Origin: Qipengyuania sp. JC766
GTDB lineage: Bacteria; Pseudomonadota; Alphaproteobacteria; Sphingomonadales; Sphingomonadaceae
Reading direction: 5' to 3'
Assembly: GCF_040717445.1 (NCBI RefSeq)
Contig: NZ_JBFEFL010000001.1
Coordinates: 992,001-1,056,000 of the forward strand
DNA length: 64,000 bases
Shown here: piece by piece, positions 1 to 8,516 of the stretch
Layout: each line of letters begins with the position of its first letter
Position numbering within the stretch: position 1 is the first letter of the stretch
Translations under genes and position numbers: made by a program
Notes under the pieces: model-generated
Databases searched by the model: none
The model's input: the letters and a program-made list of their open reading frames with translations, nothing else
Told to the model about the DNA's origin: nothing

Positions 1-964
1 AATCCCCGTCCAGCGCTTCGGCGCGACGCATCGCATCGGCCAGCTCGTCGACGTCCCCGCCCCGCACCAAGGCGCCGCAAGGGCCCAGCACTTCGCGCAT
101 CGCACCGCGATCGAACGCGATCACCGGCACGCCGAGAGCCATTGCCTCCGCAGCGACAAGACCGAAAGGTTCGTCCCACATCGGCGTGACGCAAACCGCC
201 AGGGCCTGCGAGACGGTGGTCCTCAACTCCTTGCCGGACAGATGGCCAAGATAACGGATCCGGTCGCCTAGGAACGGCGCGACATGCGCATCGAAATAGC
301 CGCGGTCCTCGATCGATCCGACGATGTCCAGTTTGCGTCCGGCCATACGCGCCGCGGCGACAGTTTCGCGCAGGCCCTTCGTCTCGGTGATGCGCCCGAA
401 CCAGAGAAGCCGGTCGTGCCGGGTCTCGTCAGAGCGCCATTCGCCGGTGTCGATACCGTTATGGACGACCCGCATGTTCCGGCCGCGATCATCCCCCCAG
501 AGGCCCAGTTGCTGGCGCGAGGTGACCGTCACGATCTGCCCCGGCCTGTCCTTCACTGCGCCGACCGCGCGGCGCATCCTCGCAAACGGCGGCACGTGCT
601 GGGATGTCACCATCGGCACGCCATCGCGCGCGGCCCAGACGGCAAGGTCGGTCGACAGCGAATTGTTGTGCACGACGTCGAAATCGTCCGCCAGGATCGC
701 CTTCCACGCGCGCGCAAAAGCTTCCGTCTGGAAGTCGGCGAGTTCGTCCGTATCGCGCCATTCGGCCCAAGGCAGGACCGCTTCGTAAGGCTGATCGCAA
801 ATGGGCCTCAGCTGGCGTGCTTCGCTGCCCGCAGCGGCGAACAACGTCACCTGATGTCCCGCCCGCTCAAGCGATCCGACCAGCGTGTGACAATGCGCTT
901 CCATCCCGCCCATGAAGGGCGGCGCGATCGGATGCCGGATGTGGCCGATGACGGCGATCTTCAA
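1..964 (-). CDS. Glycosyltransferase family 4 (GT-B), C-terminus cut by window edge
   Basis: The reading frame begins at a TTG at 964 (MKIAVIGHIRHPIAPP) and stays open to base 1, giving 321 codons without a stop. The N-terminus has the GT-B donor-fold start, with a glycine-rich FMGGMEAH loop near residue 18. Further along come a VVHNGID segment, a LLWFGRITETKG strand typical of the second Rossmann domain, and the EPFGLVAAEAMALGVPVIAF motif of family 4 enzymes, which carries the conserved E-x7-E. Such enzymes transfer a sugar from a nucleotide sugar to an acceptor, often for glycans or glycolipids; the substrate cannot be read here. No good ribosome site precedes the TTG, so the start is uncertain. 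The gene is divergent from the Crp/Fnr regulator. Confidence 0.85.
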   Translation of the reverse strand, partial: MKIAVIGHIRHPIAPPFMGGMEAHCHTLVGSLERAGHQVTLFAAAGSEARQLRPICDQPYEAVLPWAEWRDTDELADFQTEAFARAWKAILADDFDVVHNNSLSTDLAVWAARDGVPMVTSQHVPPFARMRRAVGAVKDRPGQIVTVTSRQQLGLWGDDRGRNMRVVHNGIDTGEWRSDETRHDRLLWFGRITETKGLRETVAAARMAGRKLDIVGSIEDRGYFDAHVAPFLGDRIRYLGHLSGKELRTTVSQALAVCVTPMWDEPFGLVAAEAMALGVPVIAFDRGAMREVLGPCGALVRGGDVDELADAMRRAEALDGD

Positions 965-1104
965 TGTGGGGAGCCCGATTTGCAAAAGTTAAGTCGTCGT
1001 GGTCGAAACCGGTGCGGCGCAAGCCGCGTTCCTGTTCGAACAATTGCTAACTCGCCTGGTCTCGCGAGTTAGGCCAAGGGCAACTGCCGGAAAGGAGCGA
1101 ATTG

Positions 1105-1890
1105 GTGGACGATTTCGAAGCATATCCCAAGACAGGGCGGTTCCTCGCCAGCCGCCTGCGCCACGCCATGACCGACCGGGAAAAGGACCTGCTCGAAAGC
1201 CTCGTGGAAGAGGTGGTCGAGATGCAGGGCGAACACATACTCGTATCGCGCGGCGACTTCTGCGAGAACTCGACGATCCTCATCGAAGGCTTCATGCTGC
1301 GCACGATCCATGCGGAAAACGAGCGCAGCATCGTCGGTTTCCAGGTCCCGGGGGACTTCGTGGACCTGCATGGGTTCGCGCTCAAGCGCCTCGATCACGA
1401 CCTCGTCACGCTCGGGCGCACGAAAATCGGCATCGTGCCTCATGAAAGGCTGCGCGAAGTGCTGGTCAACGAACCGCATCTTGCCCGCATGTTCTGGTTC
1501 GGCACGCTGCTCGATGCGGCGATCCACCGCGAATGGGTGGCCAAGATCGTCAAGCTGCGGGCCGTGGGCCGCGTGGCCCATATCCTGACGGAACTGTGGT
1601 ACAGGCTGCGCATGGTCGGCCTCGGCCGCAGTTCAGGGTTCGTGACCCCACTCACCCAGATCCACCTGGCCGACATTTGCGGCCTCTCCGAGATCCATGT
1701 CAGCCGTTCGCTGCGCGATCTTCGCCAGGCGGAAATCGTCGACTTCCGGCGCGGGCGCATCACCATCCTCGATGCCGACAAGCTGAAGCAGATGGCGCGG
1801 TTCGATCCGGCCTACCTCTACGGAGAAGGCGGTCTGGAGGTCGGCGACGCGCTGGCTTACGGAACGGGCGAGAGACAGCCGACATCGTGA
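1105..1890 (+). CDS. Crp/Fnr-family transcriptional regulator
   Basis: About 261 residues. The N-terminal half has the cyclic-nucleotide-binding-like beta-roll (VSRGDFCENSTILIEGFMLR, then IVGFQVPGDFVDLHG). The C-terminal half has an HTH_Crp winged helix with recognition region LADICGLSEIHVSRSLRDLR around residues 190-210. There is no N-terminal cysteine cluster as in Fnr, so an oxygen-sensing iron-sulfur centre is unlikely and the effector is unknown. A TTG at 1102 and a GTG at 1105 are both in frame. AAGGAG at 1092-1097 sits 7 bases before the GTG and only 4 before the TTG, which favours GTG. The stop overlaps the sulfotransferase start by 4 bases, so the two are probably coupled. Confidence 0.9.
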   Translation: MDDFEAYPKTGRFLASRLRHAMTDREKDLLESLVEEVVEMQGEHILVSRGDFCENSTILIEGFMLRTIHAENERSIVGFQVPGDFVDLHGFALKRLDHDLVTLGRTKIGIVPHERLREVLVNEPHLARMFWFGTLLDAAIHREWVAKIVKLRAVGRVAHILTELWYRLRMVGLGRSSGFVTPLTQIHLADICGLSEIHVSRSLRDLRQAEIVDFRRGRITILDADKLKQMARFDPAYLYGEGGLEVGDALAYGTGERQPTS

Positions 1891-2672
1891 GCGGCTTCAC
1901 GGGTCGCTACGTCTTCGTGGCCGGTCTCCACCGGACCGGCACGAGCATACTGGCAAGGCTGCTGGCCCAACACCCGGAGGTGGCGACGATCTCGCACTCG
2001 CCTGCGCCCGAGAACGAAGGGTGCTACCTGCAAGGCGCGATCCCGCATACCGCGCTGCACGGGATCCCGGGGCACTATGCCACCGATCCCGAGCAGCACC
2101 TGACGGAAGAATGTCGCTTCGATACGCTGGAAACGAGGACGCGGCTGGAGCAGGACTGGGACCGCTGGTTCGAAGAGGGCGGGCAATGGAGACTGGAAAA
2201 GTCTCCGGTCAACCTGACGCGGATGCGGTTGTACCAGCAGCTGTTCCCGCTCAGCCAGTTCGTGGTGATCCTGCGCCACCCGGCAGTCATGGCCGCCGCT
2301 TTGGCAAAATGGACCGACACCCCGTCGGACGTGCTGATTGACTACGCTCTTGATGCCTACGAGCAGACGCTGGCCGACTGCGAGTACCTGCACGCCGCGA
2401 TGGTGGTGCGATACGAGGATCTCGTCGCCAGCCCATCGCTCTCGCCGTTCTGGCAATTCCTCTCGCTACCCGAGATCGAGAACGACGTCGCACTCAAGGA
2501 CGGGAATGCGGACTACCCGGCCGTCATACCATTCAGCGCTGAGCAGGACGAGCGCGCGCGCCGGTTCGGCTACGGCACGGGCGGTGCCGCAAAGACCTTC
2601 GAACCGGTTATCCGTCATCCGTTGAGAACCGTCCGCGAAGCGACGCTCGCCGCCTTCCGGCCCCGGGCTTGA
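1887..2672 (+). CDS. Sulfotransferase-family protein
   Basis: 261 residues starting at a GTG that overlaps the regulator stop (GTGA). Near the N-terminus, VAGLHRTGTSILARLL resembles the PAPS 5'-phosphosulfate loop, and VVILRHPAVMAAALAKW around residue 130 matches the 3'-phosphate binding segment (RxP with later positives). The family moves sulfate from PAPS to hydroxyl or amine groups of carbohydrates, lipids or proteins. The acceptor is not predictable. A glycosyltransferase gene lies just upstream on the other strand, which may hint at sulfated surface glycans, but this is inference. The open frame extends far upstream inside the regulator gene; that part is a shadow. Confidence 0.8.
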   Translation: MSGFTGRYVFVAGLHRTGTSILARLLAQHPEVATISHSPAPENEGCYLQGAIPHTALHGIPGHYATDPEQHLTEECRFDTLETRTRLEQDWDRWFEEGGQWRLEKSPVNLTRMRLYQQLFPLSQFVVILRHPAVMAAALAKWTDTPSDVLIDYALDAYEQTLADCEYLHAAMVVRYEDLVASPSLSPFWQFLSLPEIENDVALKDGNADYPAVIPFSAEQDERARRFGYGTGGAAKTFEPVIRHPLRTVREATLAAFRPRA

Positions 2673-2831
2673 CGCTCTGACGGGCGCCATCATTTTTCGC
2701 GCGCCAAAATCCGAATTTCCGGCTATGGGGCGCCATCCACGCGATCCCGATTGCCCCGGCTTTCACCGTGCAAAGAGCGCCCCGGCGCTTTGCAGCGGCA
2801 TCGCGTGTTCCTCCTATCACAGGCCCTTACC

Positions 2832-4610
2832 ATGAAATTCCCGAACCTTCCGTCCAGCCTCGAAGCTGCCCTTGCCGAACGCGGCTACGCCACGGCCACC
2901 CCGGTGCAGGCCGAAGTCATGCAGCCGGAAGCCGCGGGACGCGACCTGATCGTGTCCGCACAGACGGGATCGGGAAAGACCATCGCCTTCGGCCTCGCCA
3001 TGGCGCAGGAACTTCTGGGCGATTCCGAAACGTTGCCCTTCACCGAACGGCCCCTCGCCCTCATCATCGCACCGACGCGCGAGCTGGCCCTGCAGGTCAG
3101 CCGCGAGCTCGGCTGGCTCTACCGCGAGACAGGCGCCCGGGTGGCGACGTGCGTGGGCGGAATGAACCCGCAGCAGGAACGCAAGATGCTTCGCTCCGGC
3201 GTGACGATCGCGGTCGGCACCCCCGGACGGCTGCGCGACCATCTCGAACGCGGTGCGCTCGACCTTTCCAGCCTCCGGGCCGTGGTTCTGGACGAGGCGG
3301 ACGAGATGCTGGACATGGGCTTTCGCGAAGAGCTCGAGGAAATCCTCGACGCAACGCCCGACAGCCGCAGGACACTGCTCTTCTCCGCTACGATGCCCCG
3401 CCCGATCGAGGCGCTTGCACGTCGGTACCAGCGCGATGCCCTGCGCATCGCGACGATCAGCGAAGGACGCGGCCATGGCGATATCGCCTACCAGGCGGTG
3501 ACCGTTTCGCCGCCCGAGATCGAGAACGCCGTCGTCAACCTGTTGCGTTACCACGAGGCGGAAACGGCGATCCTGTTCTGCGCCACGCGTGAGAAGGTAC
3601 GCCACCTGCACGCGACGCTTCAGGAACGCGGCTTTGCCGTCGTGGCGCTGTCGGGCGAGCATTCGCAGTCCGAACGCAACCAGGCCCTGCAGGCTCTGCG
3701 CGATCGACGGGCGCGCGTGTGCGTCGCGACCGACGTGGCCGCGCGCGGCATCGACCTGCCCTCGCTCAGCCTGGTGATCCATGTGGAAATTCCGCGCGAC
3801 GCCGAAACCCTGCAGCACCGGTCCGGTCGTACCGGGCGCGCCGGGAAGAAGGGGACGGCGGTTCTCATCGTCCCGTTCTCGCGCCGCAAGCGTGTCGAGT
3901 CCATGCTCCGCCATGCGAAGATCGCCGCCGACTGGACGGACGCGCCGGATCGTGAAGCCATCAAGGCGCGCGACCGGGAACGCCTGCTGGAAAAGCTTCT
4001 CCAGCCGGTCGAGGTGGACGAAGGCGACCGGGAACTCGCCGAACGGCTGCTCGCCGAGCGGACGCCGCAACAGATCGCCTCCATGCTGGTCCACGCGCAC
4101 CGCGCCCGCCTGCCGGAGCCAGAAGACCTGATCGCCGATACGCCGGAAGCCCGCCGTGCGGCGCAGAAGGAGAGACACCGTCCGGGGTTCGAGGACACCG
4201 TGTGGTTCCGGATGGATCTTGGCCGGAGGCAGAACGCCGACCCGCGCTGGATCCTACCGCTGCTCTGCCGGCGTGGGCATATCACCCGCAACGAAGTCGG
4301 CGCGATCCGTATCGGGCCCGACGAGACTTATTTCCAGATCCCGCGCCAGATTGCCGACAAGTTCGCCGATGCCGCCAACCGCTCGGCCAAGGCCGAAGGT
4401 GACGAGGACCCGGTAAGCATCGAACGGTCGGAAAGCGGCCCGCGCGATGCCGCCAGGACCAACCGCAAGCGGCACCCAAACGCTGGCAATTCTGGCGGAC
4501 CGCGTGTGCAACCCAAGCCCGCTTTCCGGAAGGGCGACAAGCCGCGCGGCCCCAAGCGCGGCAAGCAGGCGCGAACGCCACGCAATGCTTCGAAGAAGAA
4601 GCGGCCCTGA
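2832..4610 (+). CDS. DEAD-box ATP-dependent RNA helicase with DbpA-like RNA-binding domain
   Basis: 592 residues from ATG 2832. Helicase motifs appear in order: Q-motif region (YATATPVQAEVM), I (AQTGSGKT), Ia (APTRELALQ), TPGR, II (VLDEADEMLDMGF), III (SAT), V (VATDVAARGIDLP) and VI (HRSGRTGRAG). After the core comes a segment with WILPLLCRRGHITRNEVGAI and FQIP, which matches the DbpA/CsdA-type RNA-binding domain, then a lysine/arginine-rich tail of about 70 residues. Members of this family remodel rRNA during ribosome assembly or unwind mRNA in the cold. An in-frame TTG further upstream (2751) gives an implausible extension. The Shine-Dalgarno site is weak. I do not assign deaD, dbpA or csdA firmly. 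Confidence 0.93.
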   Translation: MKFPNLPSSLEAALAERGYATATPVQAEVMQPEAAGRDLIVSAQTGSGKTIAFGLAMAQELLGDSETLPFTERPLALIIAPTRELALQVSRELGWLYRETGARVATCVGGMNPQQERKMLRSGVTIAVGTPGRLRDHLERGALDLSSLRAVVLDEADEMLDMGFREELEEILDATPDSRRTLLFSATMPRPIEALARRYQRDALRIATISEGRGHGDIAYQAVTVSPPEIENAVVNLLRYHEAETAILFCATREKVRHLHATLQERGFAVVALSGEHSQSERNQALQALRDRRARVCVATDVAARGIDLPSLSLVIHVEIPRDAETLQHRSGRTGRAGKKGTAVLIVPFSRRKRVESMLRHAKIAADWTDAPDREAIKARDRERLLEKLLQPVEVDEGDRELAERLLAERTPQQIASMLVHAHRARLPEPEDLIADTPEARRAAQKERHRPGFEDTVWFRMDLGRRQNADPRWILPLLCRRGHITRNEVGAIRIGPDETYFQIPRQIADKFADAANRSAKAEGDEDPVSIERSESGPRDAARTNRKRHPNAGNSGGPRVQPKPAFRKGDKPRGPKRGKQARTPRNASKKKRP

Positions 4611-4634
4611 GCCGGATGTCATTCTATCTGGAAA

Positions 4635-4711
4635 TGGTAGCGGAGGAGGGACTTGAACCCCCGACACGCGGATTATGATTCCGCTGCTCTAACCACCTGA
4701 GCTACTCCGCC
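4635..4711 (-). tRNA. tRNA-Met (CAT)
   Basis: The complement folds as a 77-nt tRNA. The acceptor stem GGCGGAG pairs with CTCCGCT, the D-arm is AGCTCAGGTGGTTAGAGC, the anticodon stem GCGGA/TCCGC encloses loop ATCATAA with anticodon CAT, and there is a TTCAAGT T-loop and an encoded CCA. The closing G1:U72 pair and overall sequence resemble the elongator tRNA-Met; an Ile2 (lysidine-modified CAT) tRNA is a less likely alternative. It lies just past the helicase stop on the opposite strand. Confidence 0.95.
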
Positions 4712-4789
4712 ACACACGCTTCAAGGGACAGGATCTAGCGCGACCGTCGCCTTGGCGAGCGGCGCATTTAGGGCGGCTCCCTGCCCCGG

Positions 4790-5311
4790 TCAACCGCGAA
4801 AGGCGTAGGTGTGCAAATGCTCCCACGGACCGCCGCGATAGACGAATAGCGACAGGCCACGGAACGCGAAGTCACGGGGCGACATCGCGGGCGCAAGCTC
4901 GGCTTGCAACGCCTTCGCCTCGTCCGGCTTTACCTTGTTTTGGATGGTTACGTGCAGGCGCGGCTTGTGCTGGTCCTGCGCGGTGAGCAGGCCGTGAAAC
5001 CTGCCCGCGATCTCCGCCCGCAGGCTGAGCATGTCCGGGCTTTCCAGCTTGAGCGCCGTGCCCTTCCCCAGCGACATCAGGCCGGTGAGCCGTCCGGGCA
5101 CGGGCGCGGTCTCGGCGGCGATCCGCCCCAGCGTGGTCCTGATCTCATCCTCGTACATGCGCGGGAGGGCGTGGAACAGCGTCACGTGCGCATCGAGGTA
5201 ATTGCGTTCGGGCGGAAAATGGGCGCGCCGCAGGCCGGTCGCCCATCCGGCCATGTCGCGGGGAAGCTCCGCCGTCAGGATGAGCGGCGCATCGTCACCC
5301 GATCCGGTCAC
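4790..5311 (-). CDS. 2'-5' RNA ligase / 2H phosphoesterase superfamily protein
   Basis: 173 residues from a GTG at 5311. Two H-x-T motifs define the 2H phosphoesterase fold: H42-V-T44 (AHVTLF) and H120-V-T122 (LHVTIQ), about 78 residues apart as usual. Members act on 2',3'-cyclic or 2'-5' linked RNA ends, for example the bacterial ThpR ligase or cyclic phosphodiesterases. The exact substrate is unclear. The start overlaps the mltG stop by 4 bases (GTGA), so it should be translated with the acpP-fabF-mltG run even though the functions look unrelated. Confidence 0.85.
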   Translation of the reverse strand: MTGSGDDAPLILTAELPRDMAGWATGLRRAHFPPERNYLDAHVTLFHALPRMYEDEIRTTLGRIAAETAPVPGRLTGLMSLGKGTALKLESPDMLSLRAEIAGRFHGLLTAQDQHKPRLHVTIQNKVKPDEAKALQAELAPAMSPRDFAFRGLSLFVYRGGPWEHLHTYAFRG

Positions 5312-6279
5312 ATTTCCCCGCGTTCGCGGCGGATTGCGTACCAGCGTTCGACATTCGCGTTGTGCTCGGCCAGCGTGTCGGCGAATTCGTGCTTACCCGT
5401 GCCGTCGGCCACCATGTAGAGCGCGCTGGTCTCAGCCGGATCGAGCACCGCGGCAATGCTTTCGCGTCCGGGATTGGTGATTGGCGCCTTCGGCAGGCCG
5501 ATCATCGAATATGTGTTGTAGTCGTTCACCGCGGCGATTTCCGAACGACGGATCCGCCGCCCCAGCGGCTTGCCCTGCGTGATCGGATAAATGATCGTCG
5601 CATCGGCCTGCAATAACATGCCCTTCTTCACGCGGTTGGAATACAGGCCGGCGACCATGCGGTGCTCCCCGGCGCCGGTTTCCTTCTCCACGATCGAGGC
5701 GAGCGTGATCGCATCGGCGATGTTGTCCACCGCAATGCCCGGCTGGCGCTTTGGCCACGCCTCCGCCATGTAGTTCTGCATGGCCGCCTGCATGCGCGCG
5801 AGAACTGCGGCGCGGTCCTCCCCACGTTCAAACGCGTAGCTGTCGGGCAGCACCGACCCTTCGCGCGGGACCGGGATTTCGCCGGTCAGCAGTTCCTCGC
5901 CCATCAGCATCTCATAGACGAGGATCGAGGGCATTCCGGGCGTGACCGTGACCATGCGCCTGACCGCTTCGCCATATTGCAGCGTGTCGAGAATCTCGGA
6001 CGGGGTCGTGCCTGCGGCCAGTTCGAATTCGCCCGCCTGCACCGGCGCCGATCCGCCGAGGATCTTCGCGCGGAACAGGAACGCGTCGGCATTGGCGATC
6101 AGCGATTGTTCTTCCAGGTCCCGCGCGACGGATGTCAGCGTGCTTCCGGAACTGACGATGAAGTTGGTATCCTCCTCCACTTCGGACGAGAAATACCAGC
6201 CCCAGCCGATCGCCCCGAAACCGGTCAGGACCAGTGCCGCCAGCACGACGACCAGCCAGGCACCGCGCCATCTGCGCAT
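5308..6279 (-). CDS. mltG: Endolytic murein transglycosylase MltG
   Basis: 323 residues. One N-terminal membrane helix (residues about 7-29) is followed by a LysM-like region and the YceG/MltG catalytic domain. The signature ASIVEKETG, with the EKET motif at 198-201, contains the catalytic glutamate. NDYNTYSMIGLPKAPITNPG is the conserved C-terminal motif. The enzyme cuts nascent peptidoglycan strands and acts in the periplasm at sites of synthesis. It starts 1 base after the fabF stop, in the common acpP-fabF-mltG arrangement. Confidence 0.96.
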   Translation of the reverse strand: MRRWRGAWLVVVLAALVLTGFGAIGWGWYFSSEVEEDTNFIVSSGSTLTSVARDLEEQSLIANADAFLFRAKILGGSAPVQAGEFELAAGTTPSEILDTLQYGEAVRRMVTVTPGMPSILVYEMLMGEELLTGEIPVPREGSVLPDSYAFERGEDRAAVLARMQAAMQNYMAEAWPKRQPGIAVDNIADAITLASIVEKETGAGEHRMVAGLYSNRVKKGMLLQADATIIYPITQGKPLGRRIRRSEIAAVNDYNTYSMIGLPKAPITNPGRESIAAVLDPAETSALYMVADGTGKHEFADTLAEHNANVERWYAIRRERGEM

Positions 6280-6280
6280 G

Positions 6281-7540
6281 TCAGTCGACCTTCTTGACGA
6301 TCACGCTCGCATTGGTGCCGCCGAACCCGAAGCTGTTGTTGAGCGCGGCGTTCACTTCGCGCTTGCGCGCCTCGTGCGGCACCAGATCGACGCCTTCTGT
6401 CCCTTCGTCCGGATTGTCGAGGTTCAGGGTGGGCGGGACGATCTGGTCGCGAATGGCGAGGATGCAGAAGATCGTCTCCACCGCTCCCGCGCCGCCAAGG
6501 AGGTGGCCGATGGCCGACTTGGTGCTGCTCATGGACGCGCCTCCAAGATCGTCACCCAGCACGCGCTTGACCGCGGCCAGTTCGATCGTGTCGGCCATGG
6601 TGGAGGTACCGTGCGCGTTGACGTAATCGATGTCCGACGGTTCCATGTCAGCGCGCTTCAATGCCATGCGCATTGCAAGTTCCGCGCCCTTGCCTTCGGG
6701 ATGCGGGGCGGTGACGTGGTATGCGTCGCCCGAAAGTCCGTATCCGACCACTTCGGCATAGATCTTCGCGCCGCGGGCCTTGGCGTGCTCGTATTCTTCG
6801 AGCACCACAACGCCGGCACCTTCACCCATGACAAAACCTTCGCGGTCCTTGTCATAAGGGCGGCTGGCCTGTTCCGGCCGGTCGTTGTAGCTGGTGTTGA
6901 GAGCGCGCGCCTGCGCAAAGCCGGCGATGCCGAGCGGATTGACCGTGCTTTCCGCACCACCCGCCAGCATCACGTCCGCATCGTCCAACGCGATCATGCG
7001 CGCCGCGTCGCCGATGGAGTGCGCGCCGGTCGAACAGGCCGTGACGACCGCATGGTTGGGACCCATCAGGCCGTACTTGATCGAGACCTGACCCGAAACG
7101 AGGTTGATCAGGCGGCCGTGCACGAAGTGCGGGCTGACCCGGCCGGGACCGCGTTCGTGCAGATTGACGGATTCGCTCTCGATGCCCGGAAGGCCGCCTA
7201 TGCCGGCGCCGATCGAGCAGCCGGTGCGAAGCGTCAGCTCGTCATCCATGTCTGCGAGGCCGGCGTCTTCCAGCGCCTGACCTGCGGCATCGATGCCGTA
7301 AACGATGAACGGATCGACCTGGCGCTGGATCTTGCCGTCCACGCGTTTGTCCGGATCGAACCCGAATTCGTGGTCCTTCGGCTTGATTTCGCACGCGATC
7401 TTGCACTTCTGGTCCGTCGCATCGAAGCGCGTAATGGGCCCGGCGCCGCTTTTTCCGGCAAGGATGTTCGACCAGGTTGTTTCGACGTCCCCGCCAAGAG
7501 GCGTGACAAGTCCAAGTCCGGTTACGACCACACGGCGCAT
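6281..7540 (-). CDS. fabF: Beta-ketoacyl-ACP synthase II
   Basis: 419 residues, the usual length for KAS II. The thiolase fold carries the catalytic Cys in VVTACSTGAHSIG and two histidines in VNAHGTSTMADTIE and SAIGHLLGGAGAVE. The C-terminus NNSFGFGGTNASVI is the family hallmark. It condenses malonyl-ACP with growing acyl-ACP in fatty acid elongation. It follows acpP by 118 bases and precedes mltG directly. Confidence 0.97.
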   Translation of the reverse strand: MRRVVVTGLGLVTPLGGDVETTWSNILAGKSGAGPITRFDATDQKCKIACEIKPKDHEFGFDPDKRVDGKIQRQVDPFIVYGIDAAGQALEDAGLADMDDELTLRTGCSIGAGIGGLPGIESESVNLHERGPGRVSPHFVHGRLINLVSGQVSIKYGLMGPNHAVVTACSTGAHSIGDAARMIALDDADVMLAGGAESTVNPLGIAGFAQARALNTSYNDRPEQASRPYDKDREGFVMGEGAGVVVLEEYEHAKARGAKIYAEVVGYGLSGDAYHVTAPHPEGKGAELAMRMALKRADMEPSDIDYVNAHGTSTMADTIELAAVKRVLGDDLGGASMSSTKSAIGHLLGGAGAVETIFCILAIRDQIVPPTLNLDNPDEGTEGVDLVPHEARKREVNAALNNSFGFGGTNASVIVKKVD

Positions 7541-7658
7541 GCAAAATTCTCCGTCAAAAATACGACAGGCCCGTCCCGCGATATCGGGCCGGGCCTGCGG
7601 TGTTCAAGCCGCCCTGCCCGATGGTCGAGCGGGACATGCCTGAAAAAACGGGGCCGGA

Positions 7659-7895
7659 TCAGCCCTTGTGTTCTTCGATGTACTTGGTGGCGTCGCCCAC
7701 GGTGGTGATCTTTTCCGCCGCGTCGTCCGGGATCTCGATGCCGAACTCTTCTTCGAACGCCATCACGAGTTCCACGATGTCGAGGCTGTCTGCGCCCAGA
7801 TCGTCGATGAAGCTCGCTTCCTGAGTGACCTTGTCGCTTTCGACGCCGAGATGCTCGACGACGATCTTCTGCACGCGGTCCGGGGTATCGCTCAT
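7659..7895 (-). CDS. acpP: Acyl carrier protein
   Basis: 78 residues, acidic and helical. Ser37 in [11 protein letters not shown] is the 4'-phosphopantetheine attachment site. It carries acyl chains for fatty acid synthesis and for membrane lipid enzymes elsewhere in this window (FabF, FabZ, the KAS III-like protein). The start is the ATG at 7895 with an AGAGGG ribosome site. The frame continues upstream, but that part is not protein-like. Confidence 0.97.
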   Translation of the reverse strand: MSDTPDRVQKIVVEHLGVESDKVTQEASFIDDLGADSLDIVELVMAFEEEFGIEIPDDAAEKITTVGDATKYIEEHKG

Positions 7896-7995
7896 AGGTG
7901 CCCTCTTATTCTTGGGGTTACGGGTTGCCTTTCGCCCTAATGAACGCCGCAAGGCAGCGCAAGTGCCCGAAGGCTTTAGCCTGTCGGATGCAAGT

Positions 7996-8460
7996 CTAGC
8001 GGGCGTACCAGTCGGCCGGATCGATGCCGGTCCTGGCTTCTCCCGCACCGACTTCGACCACGATCGGGTCGTGATCGGGGCAATCGACCGAAAGCCCGCA
8101 CGGCACGGCATTGGAATAATAGGCCCGGTAATCCGCGCCGTAATCGGCCGTGCTCGCCCAGACGGTGTATGACCCTGCCGGAACCTCGATCCGGTAGCTG
8201 TCCGCCCCTTCCGCTCTCCGCTCGCAATATTCCTCGCCGCTGGTCTCGTTGCGGGCGCATACGGTCAGGTCTTCGGGCAGATAGTCGCTCGGATAGGAAA
8301 GCTGGCCGGCAATCGAACCCGGCGTCGGGGCAGCGGATATCGCTGCGGGAGCCGACGCCGCGTTGTCCGAGGTATCGTCCACTGCCGTTTCGCTGCCGTC
8401 CCCGCACGCCGCCAGCAGGCCTGCCAGCGCGATTGCCGTCGCCAGTCCGATCCGTCCCAT
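7996..8460 (-). CDS. Predicted lipoprotein, function unknown
   Basis: 154 residues starting at ATG 8460 behind a strong GGAGGGGGG site. The N-terminus [19 protein letters not shown] is a lipoprotein signal with lipobox L-A-A-C, giving Cys19 as the lipidated residue. An Asp/Ala/Ser-rich linker follows, then a compact domain with four further cysteines (VCAR, EYCER, PCGL, DCPD) that could form two disulfides. A segment [15 protein letters not shown] resembles a small beta-sandwich (carboxypeptidase-regulatory-like), so it may be an exported Ig-like domain. I do not recognise a family. Confidence 0.75.
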   Translation of the reverse strand: MGRIGLATAIALAGLLAACGDGSETAVDDTSDNAASAPAAISAAPTPGSIAGQLSYPSDYLPEDLTVCARNETSGEEYCERRAEGADSYRIEVPAGSYTVWASTADYGADYRAYYSNAVPCGLSVDCPDHDPIVVEVGAGEARTGIDPADWYAR

Positions 8461-8516
8461 ATCGCTTCCCCCCTCCTTGGTGCGGGAGCGATTATGCAAG
8501 GAATGGGCCGCCGCGA

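Noticed and set aside
2817-4178. 453-codon frame antisense to the DEAD-box helicase
   Set aside because: Shadow of the helicase gene.
7568-7592. Stem between acpP and fabF
   Set aside because: It has no U-run next to it and the two genes look co-transcribed, so a terminator call is not justified.
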